DNA of 64,000 nucleotides from Microbacterium sp. SORGH_AS_0969 (GTDB lineage: Bacteria; Actinomycetota; Actinomycetes; Actinomycetales; Microbacteriaceae): positions 1,798,001-1,862,000 of the forward strand of contig NZ_JAUTAG010000001.1 in assembly GCF_030818255.1 (NCBI RefSeq), given 5' to 3'. The position numbers and the translations under genes are program-made. Positions 1-8,021 of the stretch are shown here, piece after piece. The notes under the pieces are model-generated. The model did no database searches. It had not been told where the DNA came from and saw nothing but the letters and a program-made list of their open reading frames with translations. Each line of letters begins with the position of its first letter. Position 1 is the stretch's first letter.

Positions 1-1
1 A

Positions 2-424
2 CGGCTGTTCGACGCCGACGACGCTTCGCTCGCCGCTCCGGGCGACATGCCGGCGCGCATCGCGGCCCTGCTCGGGATGCCGGAACCCGGCCCCGACGAG
101 CGGGCAGCCTTCGCGCGGGTCATCGTCGAGAGCATCGCCAATGCCTTCGCGCGGACGCTGCGCACGGCGGGCGAGCTCGCGGGGCGCGAGATCGACGTGG
201 TGCACCTCGTCGGTGGTGGCGCGCTCAACGCGCTGCTGTGCCAGGCGACGGCGGATCGCAGCGGACTGCCGGTCCTCGCGGGGCCGGTCGAGGCGACGGC
301 TCTCGGCAACGTCCTCGTCCAGGCGCGTGCCCTCGGCTGCTTCGGGACCGACGCGTCCCTCGAGGATCTGCGCGTCCGCGTGGCATCCGCCTTCCCCGCG
401 GTGAGATTCGATCCCCGCTCCTGA
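2..424 (+). CDS. rhaB: Rhamnulokinase, C-terminal part (cut by window edge)
   Basis: The frame is open from base 2, so the gene begins upstream; about 140 C-terminal residues are present. The end carries the FGGY-kinase C-terminal signature: the stretch [14 protein letters not shown], followed by [10 protein letters not shown], which in rhamnulokinases lies in the second actin-like domain and helps bind ATP. The family phosphorylates L-rhamnulose at O1 in cytosolic rhamnose catabolism. The next gene is an L-lactate dehydrogenase 67 bases downstream, which fits because rhamnose breakdown gives L-lactaldehyde and then L-lactate. An alpha-rhamnosidase lies 4 kb away. A different FGGY sugar kinase is possible, but the [16 protein letters not shown] pair favours rhamnulokinase. 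Confidence 0.82.
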   Translation, partial: RLFDADDASLAAPGDMPARIAALLGMPEPGPDERAAFARVIVESIANAFARTLRTAGELAGREIDVVHLVGGGALNALLCQATADRSGLPVLAGPVEATALGNVLVQARALGCFGTDASLEDLRVRVASAFPAVRFDPRS

Positions 425-455
425 AAACCCGGCCCGCGGGCACCCCGTCAGGCCC

Positions 456-475
456 TATGCTGTGGTCAGACCACA
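456..475 (+). promoter_or_regulatory. lldD promoter with GntR-type operator
   Basis: TATGCT at 456-461 fits a -10 box. It abuts a 15-bp palindrome, TGTGGTCAGACCACA at 461-475, perfect apart from its centre base. The core fits the pattern TNGTNNNACNA used by LldR/FadR-type GntR regulators of lactate genes. A repressor bound here would cover the start of transcription. No GntR gene lies in the window. Confidence 0.55.
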
Positions 476-491
476 CGAAAGCGAGACACCC

Positions 492-1748
492 ATGGTGCAG
501 CGACAGCTCCCCAAAGTCGGCGAGCTCCTCGAGCTCATGCAGTTCAAGAAGCCCGAGCTCGACGCGCGTAAGCGTCGCCTGGACGCGGCGCTGACGATCA
601 ACGACCTCCGCACGATCGCGAAGCGGCGCACTCCCAAGGCGGCCTTCGACTACACCGACGGCGCCGCCGAGGGCGAGCTGTCGCTCGATCGCGCACGCCG
701 CGCGTTCGAGGACGTCGAGTTCCACCCCGACATCCTGCGTCCCGCGAACGAGGTCGACACGTCGTGCGAGATCCTCGGCGGCCCCTCGGCCCTGCCTTTC
801 GGCATCGCGCCCACCGGCTTCACGCGGCTGATGCAGACCGAGGGCGAGACGGCGGGCGCCTCCGCGGCGGCGGCTGCCGGCATTCCGTTCACCCTGTCGA
901 CGCTCGGGACGACCTCGATCGAGGGCGTGAAGGCCGCGAACCCGGTCGGTCGCAACTGGTTCCAGCTGTACGTGATGAAGCAGCGCGAGATCTCCTACGG
1001 CCTCGTCGAGCGTGCGGCCAAGGCCGGTTTCGACACGCTGCAGTTCACGGTCGACACCCCGATCGCCGGCGCCCGTCTGCGCGACAAGCGCAACGGTTTC
1101 TCGATCCCGCCGCAGCTGACCGTCGGCACGATCGTCAACGCGATCCCGCGCCCCTGGTGGTGGATCGACTTCCTCACCACGCCCAAGCTCGAGTTCGCCT
1201 CGCTCAGTACGACCGGCGGGACCGTCGGTGAACTGCTGAACGCGGCGATGGACCCGACGATCAGCTACGAGGACCTCGATGTCATCCGCGGCATGTGGCC
1301 GGGGAAGCTCGTGGTGAAGGGCGTGCAGAACGTCCAGGATGCCGCGCGCCTGGTCGACCTCGGCGTCGACGGCATCGTGCTCTCGAACCACGGCGGGCGT
1401 CAGCTCGACCGCGCCCCGATCCCGTTCCGCCTATTGCCGCACGTCGTGCGCGAGGTGGGCAAGGACGCCACCGTCATGGTCGACACCGGCATCATGAACG
1501 GCGCCGACATCGTGGCATCCATCGCCCTGGGGGCGAAGTTCACGCTCATCGGCCGCGCGTACCTCTACGGCCTCATGGCCGGCGGGCGTCAGGGCGTCGA
1601 CCGCACCATCGCGATCCTGCGCAGCGAGATCGAGCGCACGATGACGCTGCTCGGCGTCTCGTCGCTCGCCGAGCTCGAGCCTCGCCACGTCACGCAGCTC
1701 ACGCGGCTGGTTCCGGTCGCGGGTCAGGGGGTCGAGGCGCACGTCTGA
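492..1748 (+). CDS. lldD: L-lactate dehydrogenase (FMN, alpha-hydroxyacid oxidase family)
   Basis: Protein of 418 residues, full length for FMN-dependent alpha-hydroxy-acid dehydrogenases, which oxidise L-lactate to pyruvate and pass electrons to the membrane quinone pool. Visible family marks are the N-terminal [11 protein letters not shown] segment, the QLYV strand, the KGV lysine strand, the catalytic [12 protein letters not shown] histidine-arginine loop and the C-terminal phosphate-binding [10 protein letters not shown] and GRAYLYG segments. I chose ATG 492 because a GTG at 462 lies inside the operator palindrome. It follows rhaB closely and precedes a terminator. Together they can take L-lactate from rhamnose to pyruvate. 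The exact substrate could be another 2-hydroxyacid. Confidence 0.85.
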   Translation: MVQRQLPKVGELLELMQFKKPELDARKRRLDAALTINDLRTIAKRRTPKAAFDYTDGAAEGELSLDRARRAFEDVEFHPDILRPANEVDTSCEILGGPSALPFGIAPTGFTRLMQTEGETAGASAAAAAGIPFTLSTLGTTSIEGVKAANPVGRNWFQLYVMKQREISYGLVERAAKAGFDTLQFTVDTPIAGARLRDKRNGFSIPPQLTVGTIVNAIPRPWWWIDFLTTPKLEFASLSTTGGTVGELLNAAMDPTISYEDLDVIRGMWPGKLVVKGVQNVQDAARLVDLGVDGIVLSNHGGRQLDRAPIPFRLLPHVVREVGKDATVMVDTGIMNGADIVASIALGAKFTLIGRAYLYGLMAGGRQGVDRTIAILRSEIERTMTLLGVSSLAELEPRHVTQLTRLVPVAGQGVEAHV

Positions 1749-1761
1749 CGCTGTCGCACAG

Positions 1762-1793
1762 AACCCCCGGCGCCCTCTCGGGTGCCGGGGGTT
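1762..1793. terminator. Bidirectional hairpin terminator
   Basis: Perfect 10-bp stem AACCCCCGGC / GCCGGGGGTT with a 12-base loop, 14 bases after the lldD stop and between convergent genes. There is only a short T run, so it may act in both directions. Confidence 0.75.
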
Positions 1794-1814
1794 CGTCGTC
1801 GGCGTCGTCGGCGC

Positions 1815-2015
1815 TCAGCGGTTGCGCCGTGCGAGACGCAGGCGCGCGAGGAGGTCGCCGTACACGAGCCGCGGGTCGAGGCCCGTGCACGAGGAGTGCA
1901 GGGGCCGAGCAGAATCGACCTGGTACGTCGCGGCCGCGTGCGGCAGGGCGGTGTACGCGAGGGGAGCGCTGTCGCCGAGCGGCCACACGGGGTCGACCGC
2001 GACGTGGTCGGGCAC
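1815..2015 (-). CDS. Small unrecognised open frame downstream of the hydrolase operon
   Basis: A 66-codon frame starting at a GTG, with third positions almost entirely G or C, as in real genes here and unlike noncoding sequence. It is in the same frame as the preceding two-helix membrane protein and separated from it by that gene's TGA at 2046. It could therefore be a separate small gene, or a C-terminal extension cut off by a stop mutation. No family is recognised; the product is soluble-looking with an arginine-rich end (RLRLARRNR). The ribosome site is weak. It ends 21 bases from the shared terminator. Confidence 0.35.
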   Translation of the reverse strand: MPDHVAVDPVWPLGDSAPLAYTALPHAAATYQVDSARPLHSSCTGLDPRLVYGDLLARLRLARRNR

Positions 2016-2045
2016 TGGCAGGTTCTCGAACGTGGGCGAGAGGCG

Positions 2046-2288
2046 TCAGCCCGCATCGCCCCGAGCACGTCGTCGCGCCCACGCTCCCTGCGCACGCAGC
2101 AGTTGCGGGACCACCACGTAGACGGCGAGCGGCACGACGACGAGGGTGAGCACGAACGTCCGCAGGACCGGATGCCAGCCTCCGGCGATCGGCTCGAGGG
2201 CGAGCGACCCCAGGGTCACGAGCGGGAAGATCGCGCACCAGGTCAACGCGGCGCGGACGTGGACGCTGGGCGGGGACGCACCGGTCAT
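2046..2288 (-). CDS. Small two-helix membrane protein
   Basis: An 80-residue protein with two predicted membrane helices: about residues 14-34 (LTWCAIFPLVTLGSLAL) and 42-64 (LRTFVLTLVVVPLAVYVVV), ending in an arginine-rich cytosolic tail. The layout resembles the two-helix tail found in membrane-bound antibiotic-biosynthesis-monooxygenase-type proteins. Its ATG overlaps the stop of the upstream esterase gene (ATGA), so it is the third gene of the cupin-esterase operon and probably translationally coupled. Function is not known; a membrane anchor or transport accessory for the operon is only a guess. Confidence 0.65.
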   Translation of the reverse strand: MTGASPPSVHVRAALTWCAIFPLVTLGSLALEPIAGGWHPVLRTFVLTLVVVPLAVYVVVPQLLRAQGAWARRRARGDAG

Positions 2289-3082
2289 CGTCTCGGGCGG
2301 CCCAACACGCGGTGTAGGAACGCCACGGCCGGGTCCATCACCGTCGCGCTGTCGTCGAGTCCCGACCAGATGTGCCCGGCGCCGGGAACGAGCTGGAGCT
2401 CGACCTCGACGCCCGCGTCGCGCAGGGCGGCGGCGAGGCGCTCGCTGTGCCGGTGCGGGATCGCCCGGTCGTCGAGACCGTGGGCCAGCAGGAACGGCGG
2501 TGCCCCCGCGTGCGCGTGATGCAGAGGAGAGGCCGCGCGGGTGGCATCCGGATCGTCCGTCGGCTCGACGCCCAGGAGGCGCGCCTCGCGGCTCGGAGGA
2601 CCGGCCGGGGTCGGGGCGGGAGGAACGTCGGCGAGGTCGCTCGGCCCGTACCAGTCGACGGCCGCGCGGACGGCGGTGCCGGGGTCGAGCGCGAGCAGGG
2701 CGGCGAGCTGCCCGCCGGCCGATTCTCCCCACACCGCGACGGCGTCGGGGTCGAGGTCGTAGGTCGACGCCTCGGCGATCACCCACTGCAACGCCGCGCG
2801 CACGTCGTCGAGCGGCGCGGGGAACACCGCCTCGCCCGAGAGGCGGTAGTCGACCGAGGCGACCGCCCAGCCCTCGGCGACGAGGCGTCCGAACGTCTCG
2901 TCGGCGGGGAAGAAGCAGAACGTGCGCCGACTGCCGACCATCCACCCGCCGCCGTGGACGAACACCACGACGGGAAAGGGGCCCGGGCCCTCGGGGCGAT
3001 GCAGGTCGAGGGTCAGTGGGCGGAAGCCGGGGACGGTCGCGAAGACGAGATCGCGGTCGACGCGCGGAGTTTCGGATGCCAC
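2285..3082 (-). CDS. Alpha/beta hydrolase (carboxylesterase, HSL/BD-FAE type)
   Basis: Protein of 265 residues with the full serine-esterase set: oxyanion loop HGGGW (43-47), nucleophile elbow GESAGG with Ser121, acid residue in LDDRAIP (about Asp204/205) and His237 in GAGH. It has no signal peptide, so it is cytosolic. The GTG start at 3082 lies 4 bases after the stop of the quercetinase-like gene, so the two are surely co-transcribed. Quercetinases release a depside ester that needs an esterase. That makes this a good candidate for depside hydrolysis, which is inference from position. A general acetyl- or lactone-hydrolase remains possible. Confidence 0.82.
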   Translation of the reverse strand: MASETPRVDRDLVFATVPGFRPLTLDLHRPEGPGPFPVVVFVHGGGWMVGSRRTFCFFPADETFGRLVAEGWAVASVDYRLSGEAVFPAPLDDVRAALQWVIAEASTYDLDPDAVAVWGESAGGQLAALLALDPGTAVRAAVDWYGPSDLADVPPAPTPAGPPSREARLLGVEPTDDPDATRAASPLHHAHAGAPPFLLAHGLDDRAIPHRHSERLAAALRDAGVEVELQLVPGAGHIWSGLDDSATVMDPAVAFLHRVLGRPRR

Positions 3083-3086
3083 GGGC

Positions 3087-3605
3087 TCAGTCGAACAACT
3101 CGTATCCGGCGACGAAGTTGACGTCGTGCCGCGCTCCTTCGGCCGCCATGACGGCGAAGTCGGGGATGTGGAAGTCGGCGGGCTCGGGGATGCCGGCGGT
3201 GTCGGTGGGGCGGCCCACGGCGCGGAAGAAGTCACTGAACCCGCCGGACGTCACGCCGAAGACCTTGCCGGTGCGTTCGATGCGGTATGAGTGGATCGTG
3301 TTCTTGGGCACGTAGCCGAAGTCGCCGGCCTCGAGGATGCGGGTCTCGCGGTGACCGTTCTGGTCGTCGACCCAGAGTCGGATCGCACCTTCGAGCACGA
3401 AGAAGGTCTCGTGGGTGAGGGCGTGGAAGTGCGCGGGCACGGGCTGACCGGGGCGTCCCTCGGTCAGGAACGAATCGAACTCACGCTCGGTCTGAGCCGC
3501 CGTCGCCAGCAGGGTGAACAGCTGGTCGAACATCACGAGCTTGTCGCCCTCGGCGGCCCCGAGGAAGTACGGAGCGGGCTGGGTGGGCAGGGCGCTGAGC
3601 GACAT
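3087..3605 (-). CDS. Quercetin 2,3-dioxygenase-like monocupin
   Basis: Protein of 172 residues with both cupin motifs. Metal ligands are His59, His61 and Glu66 in HFHALTHE and His105 in TIHSY. The N-terminal PYFLGAAEGDKL and the segment after the second motif (AVGRPTDTAGIP) match the pattern of bacterial quercetinases such as Bacillus QdoI, and the single-cupin length is like the Streptomyces enzyme. Such enzymes open the flavonol C ring and release CO. The ATG at 3605 has a strong GGAGG site 7 bases upstream. The gene heads an operon with an esterase and a small membrane protein, divergent from a LysR regulator. Another small cupin dioxygenase activity cannot be excluded. Confidence 0.75.
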   Translation of the reverse strand: MSLSALPTQPAPYFLGAAEGDKLVMFDQLFTLLATAAQTEREFDSFLTEGRPGQPVPAHFHALTHETFFVLEGAIRLWVDDQNGHRETRILEAGDFGYVPKNTIHSYRIERTGKVFGVTSGGFSDFFRAVGRPTDTAGIPEPADFHIPDFAVMAAEGARHDVNFVAGYELFD

Positions 3606-3700
3606 GGGAAACCTCCGGGGTACGTCGTCGGACCCTCCCACTGTGCGGGCGCGCGCGCCCGTTCACCAGTACGACCTGACGAACGCGCATGAGGCTGTGC

Positions 3701-3724
3701 CTAACGTCGGTCGGGCGTTAGCGT
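3701..3724. promoter_or_regulatory. LysR-type dyad and leaderless promoter of the LysR gene
   Basis: The dyad CTAACG-N9-CGTTAG (3701-3721) sits between the divergent cupin and lysR genes and resembles a LysR-family recognition site. TAGCGT at 3719-3724 overlaps its right arm and stands exactly 6 bases before the lysR ATG, predicting a leaderless, autoregulated transcript. Confidence 0.55.
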
Positions 3725-3730
3725 GAAGAC

Positions 3731-4699
3731 ATGGACATCTCGGCGGCCGCGCTCACGTACTTCGTCGCGCTCGCGGACGAGTTGCACTTCGCCCGAACCG
3801 CCGAGAAGCTGCACATCAGCCCTCCCTCGCTCAGCCAGCAGATCGCCCGTCTCGAGGCGCAGGTGGGGCAGCGTCTGTTCGTCCGCAGCCCGCGCGCCGT
3901 GCACCTGACCCCGGCGGGGCTCGAACTCATTCCGCTCGCGCGCAACGTCGTCGCCGCTCATGCGGGCGTCGAGACGTGGGTGCGTGCCCAAGCGGAACCT
4001 TCGGCTCCGCTGAAGGTCGGCATCGTCGCGACGGGCGCCGGCCCGCTGACCAGCGACATCATCGCGGAGACGCTGCAGCGGCATCCGGAGCTGCGTCTGG
4101 AACTCCGCAGCCTGGGGTTCGCCGAGGTGGAACGAGCCGTGATCGATGGGAGCGTCGACCTCGCCCTCACACTCGGCCCGGCGCCTGAGAACCCCCGCCT
4201 GGTGAGCACGACGTTGGCCACCGAGCCCCGGGTCCTGGTCCTTCGCGACGACCACCCGCTCGCCGCGCGCTCGCACGTGTCGATCGACGAGACGAACGAT
4301 CTCGGGTTCGTCGTGCCGGTCACCGCCCGCAACGCGGCACGGGCGTGGTGGCTCGTCGACCCCCGGCCCGACGGGTCGACGCCGCGCGTCACCGCCGTCG
4401 CCGACGGGGTCGAGGGGCTCATGGAGTTCTGCGTCGCGGGCGTCGGGGTCAACATCGCGACCGCGTCGGCGGCGACCCACTACGGGCGCGCCGGCCTGGC
4501 CTACATCGAGATCGACGACATCGCCCCGGCGGAAGTCCTCGCCATCCGCGCCGAGAGCCCGGCCCGGCCCGAGACGGTGCTCCTCGAGCGAGTCGCCGAA
4601 GACGTGGCGCGGCGAGGAGCCGCCGGGGGCGTCAGGCCGGATCGTGCGCGAACGCCGCTGCCGCCTGAGCGACCGCTCCCTGCTCCCACCGACACCTGA
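3731..4699 (+). CDS. LysR-family transcriptional regulator
   Basis: Protein of 322 residues with an N-terminal winged helix (HFARTAEKLHISPPSLSQQI, residues about 17-36) and a periplasmic-binding-like effector domain from about residue 90. It is transcribed divergently from the quercetinase-like operon and is probably its activator. The LysR family usually senses a pathway intermediate, here perhaps an aromatic. The last 68 bases overlap the 3' end of the convergent rhamnosidase gene. The C-terminal tail is arginine- and proline-rich, so the functional protein may end functionally earlier. Confidence 0.85.
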   Translation: MDISAAALTYFVALADELHFARTAEKLHISPPSLSQQIARLEAQVGQRLFVRSPRAVHLTPAGLELIPLARNVVAAHAGVETWVRAQAEPSAPLKVGIVATGAGPLTSDIIAETLQRHPELRLELRSLGFAEVERAVIDGSVDLALTLGPAPENPRLVSTTLATEPRVLVLRDDHPLAARSHVSIDETNDLGFVVPVTARNAARAWWLVDPRPDGSTPRVTAVADGVEGLMEFCVAGVGVNIATASAATHYGRAGLAYIEIDDIAPAEVLAIRAESPARPETVLLERVAEDVARRGAAGGVRPDRARTPLPPERPLPAPTDT

Positions 4700-7265
4700 A
4701 ACGGTGCACGCCGGTGGCGACCTCGAACGGCTCCGACCCGTCGGGGAGGTGGATCTCGGCGGTCGACGACGCCGGGACCGCGAGCTCGAGCGAGAACGTC
4801 CCGTCCTCGAGCGTCCACGAGATCGCCGCACGCCCGTAGGGCGTGTCGTGCGAGGCCCGTACCCACTCCAGCTCGGGGGTCGGGACGGGGGCGACGAGAA
4901 GGCGCCGATACCCCGCAGCAGCCGGCGCGAGTCCCGCGACGCGGCGGTGCAGGAAGTCAGCGACGGCCCCGAACGCATAGTGGTTGAACGAGGTCATGTC
5001 GCCCGGGTTGATCGATCCGTCGGGGAGCATCGAGTTCCAACGCTCCCAGATCGTGGTCGCGCCCATCGTCACCGCGTACAGCCATGACGGGCACTCCCGC
5101 TGCAGCAGAAGCTTCCACGCGGTGGCATCCTGTGCCGTGTCGACGAGGGCGTCGCACACGAGCGGCGTGCCGAGAAAGCCCGACCCGATGCGGAACCCGT
5201 CGGCGGCCACCTGCGCGGCGAGCAGCTCGCCGGCGTGGCTGAGCTGGGTGGGGGAGAGCAGATCGAACCGGATGCCGAGGGCGTACGCCGTCTGCGAGGG
5301 GAAGGCGGCCCGTCCCGACGGGGTGACGAATTCCGTGCGATACCGCTCGGCAGCGTGATCCGCCAGGGCGCCGTAGCGGAGCTCGGCCTCGGCGTCGCCG
5401 CGCAGTCGCGCCGCATCGCGCACGATTCGCGCGGACCGTGCGAGGTATGCGGTCGCCACCGCCTGCCAGGGCAGGCGCGCCGCCCACGGAGCATCGTCGG
5501 GGGCAGCGGCATCCAGCCAGTCGCCGAACGAGAAGCCACCGCTCGCGAAGTCGAGTTCCGTGCCCGCGCGCCGCGCGAAAGCATCGACCCAGGCTGTCAT
5601 CGAGGCCCACTGCGCGTCGACGATGCCCTCGTCGCCGTACCTCTCGTACAGCACCCACGGCACGACGGTCGCCGCGTCGCCCCACCCTGCCTCGGCGCCG
5701 AGCGGGGGCAGGTGCGGGTCGACGTCGGCCCACGGGACGTACACGGGCACATTGCCGTCGGGGTGCTGATCGGCCGCGAGGTCGGCGAGCCAGCCGGTGA
5801 GCATGCCGGCGGTGTCGTACAGGTACGACGCGGCGGGGGCGAAGACCTGCAGGTCGCCCGTCCACCCCAGGCGCTCGTCGCGCTGCGGACAGTCCGTGGG
5901 CACATCGACGAAGTTGCCTCGCATGCCCCACACGACGTTCTCGTGCAGTCGGTCGAGGAGGGGATCGGATGCCGCGAACTCCCCGACCCGACGCAGGTCG
6001 GTGTGGATCACGACGGCTTCGAGATCGTCGACCGTGAGCTCGCCCGGCCATCCCTCGACCTCGGCGTAACGGAACCCGTGGAGCGTGAACGACGGCTCCC
6101 ACTCGCGAGCCGCGCCCGCGCTGATGAACTCGTCGGTGGCTCTCGCTCGGCGCAGCGGTCGCACCCCGAGCTCGCCGTTCTCGAGCACCTCCGCGTGCCG
6201 CACCCGTACGGTCGTGCCGGCGGGCGCCGCAGGTACGCGGAGGCGCAGGCGACCGACGAGGTTCTGACCGAAGTCGACGAGCGTCCTGCCGCTCGGAGAG
6301 GTCGAGATCTCGACCGGCCGGATCGCGTCCGCGCGCACGACGGGCGGACCGGTCGGGGCGACGAGCGCGGCGGTGTCGAGGTCGACGAGCTCGACGGGCG
6401 CCCAGGTCTCCGCCGAGACCGCGGGCGTATCCCACCCGGCGATGTCTCGGCGGGCGTCGAAGGTCTCGCCCATGTAGAGGTCGGCGCGGGTGACCGCTCC
6501 CGCGGTCCACCGCCAGGTCTCGTCGGAGCCGGTGACGCGGAGCGTTCCATCGGCGTGCTCGGTCTCGAGCTGAACGAAGGCGGCCGTGCGCGAGCCGTAG
6601 ACGTCGCGGAGGCCGGCGAACCCGAGGAATCCGCGCCACCAGCCGTCGGCGAGGTGCACGCCGACGACGTTATCGCCGGTGTTCACGAGGTCGGTGACGT
6701 CCCACGTGCGGTAGCGCAGGCGCCGGTGGTAGCTCGTCCACCCGGGGTGCAGCACATCGTCTCCGACCGGGCGTCCGTTGATGCTCAGCGTCATGACGCC
6801 GTGCGCGGTGGCTCGCAGCCGCGCCCGCACGACGGGGGAGTCGAGGTGGACGTGGCCGCGCAGCAGGAAAGCGGGCTCGCCGTCGTCGCCGGGTTCGTCG
6901 ACGAGTGGCGCGACGGCGCGGGCAATCCACAGCTCCGAGTCGAGCAGGCCCGTCTCGAGGGCGGTCGGTTCGCTCCACGCGGAGGGGCCCTCGTCGGAAC
7001 CCCACACGCGCACGCGCACTCGGGCGCGGGCACGGCTCTCGAGCGGTTCCCACGGCCACGCGACGAGCACCGACTCGATCGACTCGACGCGGCCTGACGA
7101 CACGGCATCCGGATCGTCGTCGCTGAAGAGCTCGAGCTCGTAGGCCTGTTGGGTCCACCCCGCCTCGACGGTGTCGGTCACCCACGAGAGGCGGGGTCGG
7201 CTCTCGCCGATACCGAGGGGGTGGCGGTGATGCTCGATCGTCACCGGGCGCACGCGAACGCTCAT
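4632..7265 (-). CDS. Alpha-L-rhamnosidase (GH78)
   Basis: Protein of 877 residues, a usual length for bacterial GH78. It contains an N-terminal beta domain, a jelly-roll-like domain (LSINGRPVGDDVLHPGWTSY, about 160-179), then the (alpha/alpha)6 catalytic barrel with the family stretch DCPQRDERLGWTGD (458-471) holding the catalytic acid, and a C-terminal beta domain (SFNHYAFGAV onwards). There is no signal peptide, so it acts in the cytosol on imported rhamnosides. ATG 7265 has a GGAG site 4 bases upstream. It follows a TetR gene by 33 bases and shares its promoter. Released rhamnose would feed the rhamnulokinase at the window start. Confidence 0.92.
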   Translation of the reverse strand: MSVRVRPVTIEHHRHPLGIGESRPRLSWVTDTVEAGWTQQAYELELFSDDDPDAVSSGRVESIESVLVAWPWEPLESRARARVRVRVWGSDEGPSAWSEPTALETGLLDSELWIARAVAPLVDEPGDDGEPAFLLRGHVHLDSPVVRARLRATAHGVMTLSINGRPVGDDVLHPGWTSYHRRLRYRTWDVTDLVNTGDNVVGVHLADGWWRGFLGFAGLRDVYGSRTAAFVQLETEHADGTLRVTGSDETWRWTAGAVTRADLYMGETFDARRDIAGWDTPAVSAETWAPVELVDLDTAALVAPTGPPVVRADAIRPVEISTSPSGRTLVDFGQNLVGRLRLRVPAAPAGTTVRVRHAEVLENGELGVRPLRRARATDEFISAGAAREWEPSFTLHGFRYAEVEGWPGELTVDDLEAVVIHTDLRRVGEFAASDPLLDRLHENVVWGMRGNFVDVPTDCPQRDERLGWTGDLQVFAPAASYLYDTAGMLTGWLADLAADQHPDGNVPVYVPWADVDPHLPPLGAEAGWGDAATVVPWVLYERYGDEGIVDAQWASMTAWVDAFARRAGTELDFASGGFSFGDWLDAAAPDDAPWAARLPWQAVATAYLARSARIVRDAARLRGDAEAELRYGALADHAAERYRTEFVTPSGRAAFPSQTAYALGIRFDLLSPTQLSHAGELLAAQVAADGFRIGSGFLGTPLVCDALVDTAQDATAWKLLLQRECPSWLYAVTMGATTIWERWNSMLPDGSINPGDMTSFNHYAFGAVADFLHRRVAGLAPAAAGYRRLLVAPVPTPELEWVRASHDTPYGRAAISWTLEDGTFSLELAVPASSTAEIHLPDGSEPFEVATGVHRFRCRWEQGAVAQAAAAFAHDPA

Positions 7266-7298
7266 GTCGCTCCTTCGCGAAGTGTGAGGGGAGAGGGA

Positions 7299-7889
7299 TC
7301 AGATCGGGTCGACGAGGAAGCCGTTGATCGTGCGGCGGCTCTCTTCGACGAAGTCGATGTCGAGGCCGCTGAGCCACAAGAGCTGCGCGCCTTCGACGGA
7401 GGCCATCGTCGACAGCGCGGCACGGCGCGGGTCGACACCCGGGCGCAGGCCGCCCTCGTCGCCGACCGCGCGGAAAGCTGCCTCGACGGCGTCGGCGATG
7501 CGCAGGAACCGCTGCGCGAAGTAGTCGTGGGCGGGATGCGCCGGATCGACGGCCTCGGCCGCGAGCATCGTGTACAGCTGTACGACGCCGCGCTGACCCA
7601 CCTGCTGACGTGAGATCTCGAGCAGCTCGGTCAGGAATCGTCGACCGTCGAGTCCCTCGAGTTCGAGCTCGGCACTGCGGTCGCGCTGTTCGAGGACGGC
7701 GCGCAAGAGGGCGATCTTGCCGCCCGAGAAATGGTGCAGGACGGCGGTCTGCGTGACGCCCACGGCGGCGGCGATCTCGTTCACCGAGCTGGCGCTGTAC
7801 CCGGATCGGGAGAACACCTGGAAGGCGGCGTCGAGGATCTGCGATTGCCGTTCCGCGCTCTTGCGGTAGGGGCCCCGTGGTCCGGACAT
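7299..7889 (-). CDS. TetR-family regulator of the rhamnosidase/glycosidase genes
   Basis: Protein of 196 residues with an N-terminal TetR helix-turn-helix (SSVNEIAAAVGVTQTAVLHHF, about 34-54) and an all-helical ligand domain. It is the first gene of a unit with the rhamnosidase and is divergent from an MFS transporter plus GH1 gene. The shared 130-base region holds a long AT-rich dyad. TACGGT lies exactly 6 bases before ATG 7889, so the mRNA is predicted to be leaderless. It probably represses both units until a glycoside or aglycone binds. Confidence 0.85.
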   Translation of the reverse strand: MSGPRGPYRKSAERQSQILDAAFQVFSRSGYSASSVNEIAAAVGVTQTAVLHHFSGGKIALLRAVLEQRDRSAELELEGLDGRRFLTELLEISRQQVGQRGVVQLYTMLAAEAVDPAHPAHDYFAQRFLRIADAVEAAFRAVGDEGGLRPGVDPRRAALSTMASVEGAQLLWLSGLDIDFVEESRRTINGFLVDPI

Positions 7890-7895
7890 GGAGTC

Positions 7896-7947
7896 ACCGT
7901 AACAGTTTTCGCCGAAAATATTGCACCTTTCATATTTTCGGTGTTAC
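7896..7947. promoter_or_regulatory. Divergent TetR operator
   Basis: Nested dyad: outer GTAACA (7899-7904) with TGTTAC (7942-7947), and inner CCGAAAATAT (7912-7921) with a perfect inverted copy ATATTTTCGG (7932-7941) across a 10-base gap. It is a clear AT-rich island in a GC-rich window. It overlaps the -10 (TACGGT, minus strand 7896-7901) of the TetR gene and faces the MFS gene. Confidence 0.7.
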
Positions 7948-8021
7948 CGTCCTCGCATCCCGACTCACCCGGGTGATCGACGACGACACCGGACACCCGT
8001 CCACGGCAAAGGAGCCACGAA

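Noticed and set aside
462..491. GTG at 462 as the start of lldD
   Set aside because: It lies inside the operator palindrome and just after the -10 box; the ATG at 492 gives the normal family N-terminus.
5235..7097. 620-codon open frame on the plus strand opposite the rhamnosidase gene
   Set aside because: It is antisense to a gene with complete GH78 motifs and has arginine/glycine/valine-rich composition typical of GC-rich shadow frames; no domain is visible.
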